DNA of 64,000 nt from Mimachlamys varia (Eukaryota; Mollusca; Bivalvia; Pectinida; Pectinidae): positions 55,942,322-56,006,321 of the forward strand of contig OX392528.1 in NCBI GenBank assembly GCA_947623455.1. The letters run 5' to 3'. Positions 56,019-64,000 of this stretch are shown here, one piece after another. Positions within the stretch are counted from its first letter, which is position 1; each line of letters starts with the position of its first letter. Made by a program: the position numbers and the translations under genes. The notes below the pieces were generated by a model. That model worked only from the letters and a program-made list of their open reading frames with translations, was not told the origin of the DNA and ran no database searches.

Positions 56019-57039
56019 AAGAGTATCGGCAGGTCACACGGTGTCGGTTTGCAGTCTTTTGTTCACAGATACGGGTGATCGCCCTTCCAAGGTGGCACAT
56101 TGACGATAAATACACAAGTCACCGGATTATCTACCTATGCTGGGATATCGTAATTTTTGGTCTTTTGTTTACTAACTATGGTTTTGAAATGTGTCATTTC
56201 TGGCTGTTGCTCCTACATACATACATAACAAATTCCCATCAGTTATCTGCTACAAAAATAAAATTACCTGGTGTGTAGCGAGCCGTGAACAGCTTACGGC
56301 GTGTCGACCATGTCAGGTAGACTACTAATTATCGATCTTTTGTTTACTGATAAAATTAAACAAAATATAAAATAATTACAAAATTCTGCGGCAATATTTC
56401 AAAGTGAGCATGTTTGCTTTAAAACACACGTGTACTACAGGTCAACGCGGCTTTGCTACAAAGTCACGATGTTTATTTTACTCACCTGTATGTGGATGGA
56501 TCGCAGGACGACCTTTAGCCAGAAATGACACATTTCAAAACCAATAAAAGGCTGAATAAAACTTAGTACTGTTGATGCACGGATGAATTTATACTGACAC
56601 GGGAACAAGGATTTTCGGATCTTATTTGTCGTCCGCATGTTTATACTTGATATTACTACCGTCTCTGATAGACATGTCAAGTGTCTAATTTGTAGTAGCA
56701 TTTGTGTTTGTGCTACAAAAAGTGCCGACCGTTTTCAGGTATTTGCGTGTATATAACAATTGATGAAAACACAAATGCTACTTGCTACAGGTAATTTTAT
56801 TTTTGTAGCAGATGACTGATGGGAATTTGTTATGTATGTATGTAGGAGCAACAGCCAGAAATGACACATTTCAAAACCATAGTTAGTAAACAAAAGACCA
56901 AAAATTACGATATCCCAGCATAGGTAGATAATCCGGTGACTTGTGTATTTATCGTCAATGTGCCACCTTGGAAGGGCGATCACCCGTATCTGTGAACAAA
57001 AGACTGCAAACCGACACCGTGTGACCTGCCGATACTCTT
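56019..57039. repeat. Inner inverted repeat and central region of the foldback
   Basis: 56019-56268 is the reverse complement of 56792-57039 (for example 'gatcgcccttccaaggtggc'). The centre (56269-56791) contains a second copy of the 55940-56020 module and a copy of the block present only in the right arm, so modules have been shuffled. Confidence 0.8.
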
Positions 57040-57225
57040 ATTAGTAAATAATAATAATAATAATAATTTATTTTATTAAAGTGTCACACATAGGTTCAAA
57101 CATACAATTATTTTAAAATATATATATTTGAATTAAGATGCCCAGCCTAAATGGCTTATGAGACACTATCTAAAATATACAATAAGTACAAATAGCTAAT
57201 ACAATAAACAGATATGTATATACAG

Positions 57226-60200
57226 CTAAAAAGAAACTGAACGTCGTTTCTTTAAAAAAATGAATATGGTACCAGCTAAGATCGATTGCAGTTCATTACA
57301 AGTCATTAAGAAATAAAATTTGAGATCACTACTGCACTGTAAAAAGCCATTATTGATAGATGCGGCACAGTTAAAAAGTTTTTCACGTTCTTCATTATAA
57401 AAAGTGCAGTCACATAAAAAATGCATCTCCGTTTCAATTTCATTTAAGTTACAATATGTACAAAGTCTTTGTTCTAAGGGAGTCACTGGATTGGTGAAGC
57501 GGCCTGTCTCTATATGAAGCGGTAAACTGCCGCATCTCAGCTTAGCTAAGACACTCCTATGTGGTCGGGGCATTGAGCAAGTCACGTATGATTCCGGGAT
57601 TAAATCTTTTTTGAACTTCCTGTATGTTCTCAATTTATTACAATTAATATGTCTTCCGTCATTCCATATGTCGGAAAACCATTTCTGTTCCTCGATAATA
57701 TGAATCTTGGTTTTGATTTCTCTAAGTATACTTCTAGACGCACTCGTTGCGCGGGAAATTATCTCGTTGATCCCAAAAGTATGTGCGAGCTTAAGGGCTT
57801 TTGAATCCCATGACTTTCCTCTTCTTGATGACCATCTGGAGACCTTATATAATAGCCTGTCCTGTGACACAGATTTGAGCCTACAACATAGACGGAACAC
57901 TTCAATACGTTGTTTTCCCAAACAAGATATCCACCCCATGTCTCCTGCCTTCCCTGCATTGGAAGTATTTCTGGAGACTCCGAGGAACACGCGCATTGCT
58001 CTATTTTGAATGTTATTTATTGCACGATGTTCGGTTTGTCCCCATATTGCAGAACAGTATAGAAGAATGGGCTCCACCAGATTTTCATACAGTTTTGTGA
58101 ACACTACATAGGACATTCCTCCGGAAGCAATGAATTTAGTTGTTAGCACTCCCAGAGCTCTCCCTGCCGATTTCGCGAGTTCTTTCACTGCGAGCTTTAA
58201 GTCAATATGTTCGTCGAGCCACAATCCAAGATATTTGTACGAACTTGATACTTCAACTTTTTTACAACCACACATAAAGACAAATTCCGTAAGTGTAGTT
58301 CTTTTCGGGCGAAAATGAATAACTTTAGTTTTAGAAATATTAACTGAAAGTCTCCAATCAGAACACCACTCATTTACAATATTCAACATCTGCTGTAGCG
58401 ACTCAGCCGTTGATGCAATAAGAACGATGTCGTCCGCATAAAATAGAGAACACAGTGTGATATCGTCGATATGTATTCCCAAATTAGAATCATTTAATTG
58501 TTTAATTAGATCATTGACGTAGATAGAGAAAATAGCTGGTGATAACAAACATCCTTGTTTTAGACCGCGGTTGACGTTAATTCCATCCGTTAAAACGTCG
58601 TTCACCCTGACGTAACATTTAACGTCACTATACAGAGACATGATAGCGTTATAGATTTTTCCGCGCACACCACAAGTTAAGAGTTTGTACCACAAACATT
58701 CCCTATCTACAGAATCAAATGCCTTCTGCAGGTCGATGAAACACGTAAACGTTGGCAGATTGGCGTTTTTCCTGTTAGCTATAACACTATACAGCGTGTA
58801 CAGATGCTCCTGACAACTCCGTTGTTTCCTAAAGCCATTTTGTTCGTCCCCTAATTTGTTTTCTGATTCCAACCATGACGTCAGACGTTTATTGAGAATA
58901 TTGCAATACACTTTACAAGGCACAGATAGAAGAGTTATCCCCCGATAAGTAAGCGGAACTCTGGGATCGGTTGCATTAGGTTTCACTATAGGATTTATGA
59001 TCCCTTCCCTCCATTTTACTGGAACAATGCCGTTTTCGAAACAAGATGATATGATGTTATAGAGCATATAAACACATGCTTCGTTTTTCAACGCTTCTGC
59101 CGGAATAGCATCGGTGCCCGTAGCTTTACATAACTTTGCCTCATTAATTGCTAACCGAACTTCCTCTATTTGTATCGGCATATCAAGTATATTTTCCTCT
59201 GGGTGCATAGTGTTCTGTAGAACCGCTAATTTCGCCTTAACATCCTTATAGTGTTTCTCGTTGAATAAGCCATTTGTGTCATTGATTGAATACAGAGATT
59301 CGTAATCACCTTTCCAACGATTTAATACTTCCGTTTGGTCATTAATTATCTCCCCTTTCTCATCTTTCACTTCCATAGGGATTCTCTCGGAACGATTTTG
59401 CGCGATACCAATTTTGCCAATATCCCTCCAGAAATCTCGAGATTGGGATTTCGAAAGAAGTTTATTGTGCAGTTCAGCTTCTTTCATTTTCTGATAGCTA
59501 CGTTTAGCTTTTCTAAGTAACTTATCGAAAGTTTTCCTGCTGTAACAATACTCTTCCTTGAGGCGACGGCGGATCTCTGAAGAACCTTTACATTTTAGCC
59601 ATCGTTTCTCCTTTTCATGCGTTATATCCCATTTATTTTGTAGATCACTATTCCAATAAGGCTTGTATAGCGATTTGCGATTTTTATTTTCCTGACGAGG
59701 TTTTTTTCCCACTTTAGCGCCAGTTTTTTCCATTTCTTCCCATAGGAAAGATTGGAAGTCGTTATAGGCATTATTGACATCATTCGTAACTTTCAGGTTC
59801 TCCTCTATTCTCTTAATAGTGTTTTCCAACTGAGTTACGGCGTCATGAAGAAAGTGCGGAGGTATTTTTCTTGCATCGAATTTGGCCTGACGTTGGTAAA
59901 CGTCATCCCTAGCGATACATGACGTTATCGGTGAGTTGTTTACTGGTCGCACGATTTCAACGTAGCATTCTAGGTATGAGTGGTCGGGAATATGCTCAGG
60001 AACTGTTATACCCATTCTATCGATAATGTCAGACATAGCAAGCACTCTAAAGTTGGAAACAAACTTGATTTGTTCGTGTGGAACCACGATGTAATCTACC
60101 ACTGATTTCCCACGTACAGATATACAGGTATAGTTATTGTCACGGAAGCGACCGTTTAATACACACATGTTACTGTCTATACAGAAATCAACGAACAAAT

Positions 60201-60774
60201 CTCCGTAGCTATTCATTCCAATGTCAGTATGATTTCTCACAGGTACGCTATCGACTCCTTCAATATGATCGCTTTGATCTGCGATTCTTGCATTGAAGTC
60301 TCCAAGTATATATATATTGCCGTCGTTCTGGTAAGTATGCACCTGATGTAACAGCGTAGTGAAAAAAGTACTAGGATCAATCCGTCGGCTAGGACCGTCG
60401 GGTGGGAGATATACTGCGCACAAAAATAATGTACATGAAGAAAACTTATCTTTTAACTTTATCCACAGTATTCCTTCCATACTGGTATCATCGACGATTG
60501 AAACGGCAAAGTGACTAAGAACGTCATTTTTTATCAGGAAACATACACCTCCAGATCCTCGTTTCGCGGAATTATGTAGATTCCTTCTGTTTTGACCTAT
60601 AAATTTGAAGCCATCCAGACTTATCATTTGTTTGTTTTTCAGGAAAGTCTCACTGATGGCTATTACGTCACTATCAAGCTCACGGAGTACAGATTCCCTG
60701 AAAGTTGAATTGTCATTGGGGACATTGCTCATTGACCAGCCGTTAACATTCCAAGCAGCCAGCTTCAACTTGTC
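57226..60774 (-). CDS. LINE ORF2: endonuclease, reverse transcriptase, C-terminal zinc-finger-like motif
   Basis: An uninterrupted frame of about 1180 codons that nicks target DNA and reverse-transcribes the element's RNA. The apurinic-type endonuclease spans residues about 1-275: AAWNVNGWS, SETFLK, GGVCFLIKN, GDFNARI near 156, and PDHSYLE. The reverse transcriptase spans about 540-850: NGFRKQRSCQEH, motif A FIDLQKAFDSV near 680, motif B RGLKQGCLLSP, and the catalytic YADD near 777 in LFYADDIVLIA. At about 1103 there is CTYC followed by an H/C cluster (HFLCDC), as in many CR1/Jockey-like LINEs. No ATG precedes the endonuclease motif. The frame follows directly, in the same frame, after the ORF1 TAG stop (60775-60777). 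The element is probably young because the frame is intact. Clade not assigned. Confidence 0.92.
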   Translation of the reverse strand, partial: DKLKLAAWNVNGWSMSNVPNDNSTFRESVLRELDSDVIAISETFLKNKQMISLDGFKFIGQNRRNLHNSAKRGSGGVCFLIKNDVLSHFAVSIVDDTSMEGILWIKLKDKFSSCTLFLCAVYLPPDGPSRRIDPSTFFTTLLHQVHTYQNDGNIYILGDFNARIADQSDHIEGVDSVPVRNHTDIGMNSYGDLFVDFCIDSNMCVLNGRFRDNNYTCISVRGKSVVDYIVVPHEQIKFVSNFRVLAMSDIIDRMGITVPEHIPDHSYLECYVEIVRPVNNSPITSCIARDDVYQRQAKFDARKIPPHFLHDAVTQLENTIKRIEENLKVTNDVNNAYNDFQSFLWEEMEKTGAKVGKKPRQENKNRKSLYKPYWNSDLQNKWDITHEKEKRWLKCKGSSEIRRRLKEEYCYSRKTFDKLLRKAKRSYQKMKEAELHNKLLSKSQSRDFWRDIGKIGIAQNRSERIPMEVKDEKGEIINDQTEVLNRWKGDYESLYSINDTNGLFNEKHYKDVKAKLAVLQNTMHPEENILDMPIQIEEVRLAINEAKLCKATGTDAIPAEALKNEACVYMLYNIISSCFENGIVPVKWREGIINPIVKPNATDPRVPLTYRGITLLSVPCKVYCNILNKRLTSWLESENKLGDEQNGFRKQRSCQEHLYTLYSVIANRKNANLPTFTCFIDLQKAFDSVDRECLWYKLLTCGVRGKIYNAIMSLYSDVKCYVRVNDVLTDGINVNRGLKQGCLLSPAIFSIYVNDLIKQLNDSNLGIHIDDITLCSLFYADDIVLIASTAESLQQMLNIVNEWCSDWRLSVNISKTKVIHFRPKRTTLTEFVFMCGCKKVEVSSSYKYLGLWLDEHIDLKLAVKELAKSAGRALGVLTTKFIASGGMSYVVFTKLYENLVEPILLYCSAIWGQTEHRAINNIQNRAMRVFLGVSRNTSNAGKAGDMGWISCLGKQRIEVFRLCCRLKSVSQDRLLYKVSRWSSRRGKSWDSKALKLAHTFGINEIISRATSASRSILREIKTKIHIIEEQKWFSDIWNDGRHINCNKLRTYRKFKKDLIPESYVTCSMPRPHRSVLAKLRCGSLPLHIETGRFTNPVTPLEQRLCTYCNLNEIETEMHFLCDCTFYNEEREKLFNCAASINNGFLQCSSDLKFYFLMTCNELQSILAGTIFIFLKKRRSVSF

Positions 60775-61119
60775 CTAGTGAGAGGCCATGTGAACGCCTC
60801 GTCTGCGATTATGGTCCCGCTCATCTCGCTTCCTTTCACCGTCGTGTCGTACGTAAACGTCATTGTCTCCTTGAGAATTATCACGGAAAGCTCCAGGGCC
60901 ACGGTTGGTTCTGTAATCCCTACCGAAGTGGCGACGTCTGTCACCAGAGGACCGACCGTTAAAGTTGGAAAAAACGTCATTTCTTTGACTGTCATTACAT
61001 GTTCGGACACTGTACCGTTGAGGTCCTTCATAATGCCTATCGATCCTACGTCCATAGCCGCGATTGTGAATTCCATCGTAGTGTTTCTCTCTTCGTTCAT
61101 TATTTTCTCCTGTTCTGGC
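60775..61119 (-). CDS. LINE ORF1 fragment, RG/Arg-rich C-terminus (5'-truncated)
   Basis: About 115 codons from the truncated LINE start to TAG at 60775-60777. Rich in Arg, Gly and Asp (GYGRRIDRHYEGPQRYSV; GDRRRHFGRDYRTNRGPG; GERKRDERDHNRRRG), as in RNA-binding tails. The frame continues left into foldback sequence only because of the insertion. The same frame resumes after the stop as ORF2. An overlapping 118-codon frame is a shadow. Confidence 0.65.
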   Translation of the reverse strand, partial: ARTGENNERREKHYDGIHNRGYGRRIDRHYEGPQRYSVRTCNDSQRNDVFSNFNGRSSGDRRRHFGRDYRTNRGPGAFRDNSQGDNDVYVRHDGERKRDERDHNRRRGVHMASH

Positions 61120-61128
61120 ATTAGTAAA

Positions 61129-63819
61129 CAAAAAATCGATAATTAGTAGTTCACCTGACATGGGCGACATGCCGTAGGCTGTTCACGGCTCGCTACACAC
61201 CAGGTAATTTTTTGTTTCTGCAGATGACTGATATGTGGGTGTGTATTTACATCACAGTTTATGGAAAAAAACAAACACATCAACGATCAAGTTTTTAATG
61301 TAATTCATTTCTAAATTTCATAATATGTACATGAAGAAGACGGTTGTTGGTATCATATTTTTTAAGTGTCTTCTTTAATGTCTTACGATCATACTAGGGC
61401 TATGCACCCATACATTTACTGTGTATAGCCAAGTTATGTTATAATGATAAACATGTTTTCTGAAGTTGCCAATTTCTGACGACTTATCGGCATATTTCAG
61501 AAAAAGTGCCGGCCGTTTTCAGGTATTTGCGTGTATATAGCAATTGATGAAAACACGAATGCTATCAGAGATGGTAGTAAAATCAAGTATGAACATGCGG
61601 ACGACAAATATGATCCGAAAGTCCTTGTTCCCGTGTCAGTATAAATTCATCCATGCATCAACGATATTAAGATTTATTCAACACGTTCTTGGTCAGCGTG
61701 TGCAGGGATCTTACTGTTTAATGTGATTAATTATATATAACTAATTAAAATGACACATGTAATAAAATAATGATAACAATGACGAATATGTGTCTGATCT
61801 TTCCGTTACGCTTGTAAGTATAGCGCTCCAGTTCAGGTAGTGGTGAAGCCCCTACTGCTGTGCTAAACATAGTTACCACAGAGACGGGCGACACAGGTAG
61901 GAGCTATATGTGCGGCGAGGCGTGAAGTCACCCGCTGCGCCCATTGTTGATCGTATTGTCAATAAAACAACAAATTCTAAATAGGGTGTTAATAAGTTCT
62001 AGCTTGGTCCGCGAATGTGACATTTAGATACAACATAATTATAAAGTAGGAAGTAAAGCCGTTTCATGTAATTGAACTAGTTCACGGCTCATCAGCATAT
62101 TTCAGAAAAAAAAGTGCCGGCCGTTTTTCGGATATTTGCATATGTATATTAAGGAAAGAAACAACAAACCCATAATCAATCAAGTGAATCAACTATTTTA
62201 TTTACTTCCTTTAGGCTGTCACGGTAATAAAAAGAATACATATGGAGGGAAAACGTGTAGAAAAGTTACACGCGGTCTACAATAAAATAAATCGATATAA
62301 TTCCAATGCAATTGTTTTATTGATCATCAATATCAAACATACAACTGTACCACAATAGTGATCAACATACTCGTATATAAACCGGCAGACAGTTGACAAG
62401 TTGTATACACAGAAATATGCAAGCGACCAGGTATTTAACGGCCGTTTTTCGGGTATTTGCACGTGTAAATTAGTTGATGAAAAAACAACAGACAAATTTG
62501 CGATCAAGTGAATCAACGATTTTACATTTACTTCATTACGGTAATTCAAATTAATAGAGTGTATTAAAGTTGTGATGTTATCACAATACACGCGACCTCC
62601 AGTAAAATCAATCCTATATTTTTATTGCTCACCAATAGCGGTCCACATACAAGTATATTATAAGCTCGTTACCACTAGACAATTGACATGTTTTACACAG
62701 AAATAACGTATTAAACGGCCGGTTTTTTTTTCAAAAAGATATTTTTGTTGATCATCAACAAGGAAATCACAAAGTTATCAAAATACACGTATTTAAACCG
62801 GCAGTACAAGTTTTATACACGGAAATACGCAAGCGACTAAGTATTTAACAAATTTATATATTCAAGAAAGCACATACAAGCCATAACGTATGCTATTTAA
62901 GTAGTATTATAATCTTTATACTAAATATGACAGTGCTACGTTTGGCTAGATAAGATTTTATACACATTTCATTTATCTATTTTATGATTGAAATAATTAT
63001 TAATTGCTTATAGTGTCTCGTAAGTCTGTTTAGACTTAGACGTTTAATGTATTTTATATGTTTAAAATAGGTGACACTTTAATTAAACATAAATATAAGG
63101 TGTGATGACCTGTTCCCAACTAAACAATCAGCGGCCCCAGGGTTATTCTCTCCAGATCTTCAGGCCTGATACAGGTAAACTTTGACCAGGAAGGGTTGAG
63201 GCCGGAGGGGGTCATTATCTAATTAGTTGGCCGAGTGTAAGCCTGTCAAAATCTTCACATCATTTGTGATCAGATCAGGTACAGACAAAACATGATTAGG
63301 GATGGGGCAAGGCCTAATTATAAAAAAAACCATTCATTGTTTGTGGCTTCTGGTCAAACACAGGTAAATTTAACCAGTCATGCAGTCCCGCGGTCATCAC
63401 AGCATGGAGCCTCTAATTACTTGCCCTCTAGCGATATGGTAGCCGGCGCTGGATGCAAGCTAAAACTTGGCTCAGTGCCCACAGGTACAGAGGTAAGAGC
63501 TGTCAGTGCGTTGAACCGTGAAGTCACCCGCTGTGCCCCTTGTCAATTATCTGCCTAACAGGTGAGTTGGGATAACTGCCTGAGGCTGTATTTAATTGAC
63601 GATGTCGTAATTTCCTAAAGGGTTGTCGTAATTTCCTAAAGGGTTGTCGCAATATAAACAACGACGGTCTAAATTTCCTAATTTACTTAAAATTTAATTG
63701 CGATGGTCAAAGATTACTCGTCATTATCGGGATATAATAATTTTGTCGGGATATAATCGTGGTTTATAAGAAAAATTACGATATCGGCGAGCTTAATATG
63801 ATAAATAGGGTTACCAGTG
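61129..63819 (-). repeat. Foldback right arm
   Basis: Reverse complement of the left arm, with the extra block at about 61455-61625 that includes 'gccggccgttttcaggtatt'. Near-identity of the arms, including the identical 88-codon frame at 63292-63558, indicates recent formation or gene conversion. Confidence 0.85.
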
Positions 63820-63831
63820 GTAGCATGTGTA

Positions 63832-64000
63832 TTTTGTGCACAGAGCCGTATATACATAACATATAAATACAGGCTTACTCAGGTATAGCCGGCACTGTCA
63901 AGGTCACTGGGGAATGGTCCAGAAATATTGTACAGCTCTAGTACAGTGTGGGTCAGACCCACAGGTGTCAACAAGCTGTGCGTGTGCTTTACCAGGAAAG
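63832..64000. other. Right flank, no gene seen
   Basis: 168 bases after the possible target duplication; no exon recognised. Confidence 0.4.

Larger units (their letters stand above)
57040..61128 (-). mobile_element. Non-LTR retrotransposon (LINE) inserted in the foldback right arm
   Basis: Body about 57049-61119 on the minus strand, flanked by ATTAGTAAA on the plus strand at 57040-57048 and 61120-61128 (a 7-9 bp duplication overlapping the tail). The 3' end has a hairpin-like UTR (GTGTC...GACAC) and an (ATT)n tail. The 5' end is truncated within the RG-rich end of ORF1. The left arm keeps the corresponding empty site at about 56010-56020. Confidence 0.88.
53463..63821. mobile_element. Foldback element with long inverted arms and a nested LINE
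   Basis: Left arm (about 53475-56018) and right arm (about 61129-63819, reverse complement) are nearly identical over about 2.5 kb. They start from CACTGGTAACCC at the outer ends and differ mainly by a block of about 190 bp present only on the right (about 61455-61625). A second inverted pair lies inside (56019-56268 and 56792-57039). Without the LINE the element is about 6.3 kb and fully palindromic apart from a central region of about 0.5 kb. AGCATGTGTA occurs at 53453-53462 and 63822-63831 as a possible 10-bp target duplication. No transposase is encoded. Long modular inverted repeats and 9-10 bp duplications recall foldback/Mutator-like elements, but the assignment is an inference. Confidence 0.85.

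Noticed and set aside
60765..61121. 118-codon minus frame overlapping the LINE ORF1 fragment
   Set aside because: Shadow of the RG-rich frame, which alone continues in frame with ORF2.

Overview
This is AT-rich nuclear DNA from a metazoan, most likely a bivalve mollusc. Exons are split by GT-AG introns. Several repeat styles resemble those of bivalve genomes: units ending in GGAC runs, a GCACGGCG-rich repeat tail, and short SINE-like elements. A DNAAF2/Kintoun gene also points to a ciliated animal. The species cannot be fixed from this sequence.

Left part (1-25 kb): a complete 15-exon sodium/solute symporter gene of the SLC5A8/SLC5A12 type lies on the minus strand (24712 down to 3720). Every exon join keeps the reading frame and the spliced product is 605 residues. 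The last coding exon of a paralogue lies on the plus strand at 733-884, so the two genes converge tail to tail. The introns hold several repeat arrays. One is a tandem array of exon 8 fragments, each with its own splice donor. Another is a 146-bp array whose units carry palindromes of the oestrogen-response type and AGGTCA direct repeats. A 160-bp array ends in a GC-rich tail. Two copies of a TTAA-flanked (piggyBac-like) MITE, several hairpins and a 22-bp palindromic micro-insertion are also present.

Middle (26.4-42.1 kb): two opposed arrays of a 41-bp minisatellite flank a 240-bp spacer. They are followed by a dead mariner element (TA target duplication, D34D transposase with frameshifts). 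An eight-exon plus-strand gene (33648-42133) encodes a coiled-coil protein of at least 206 residues with an SxIP motif, possibly the kinetochore/microtubule plus-end protein KNSTRN. Its introns contain a 17-bp minisatellite and three more TTAA MITEs.

Right part (45.8-64 kb): the large first exon of DNAAF2 (Kintoun), a dynein-arm assembly co-chaperone, spans 45833-47482. Its remaining exons were not found in the window. About 6 kb downstream is a 10.4-kb foldback element (53463-63821) with inverted arms of about 2.5-2.8 kb and a possible 10-bp target duplication. A 4.07-kb non-LTR retrotransposon with an intact 1180-codon endonuclease/reverse-transcriptase frame has inserted into its right arm with its own 7-9 bp target duplication. 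If DNAAF2 continues to the right, the whole foldback sits in its first intron.

The three host genes have no evident functional link. The most unusual content is repetitive: the exon-fragment/splice-donor array, the receptor-element array, the palindromic micro-insertions and the foldback/LINE composite.
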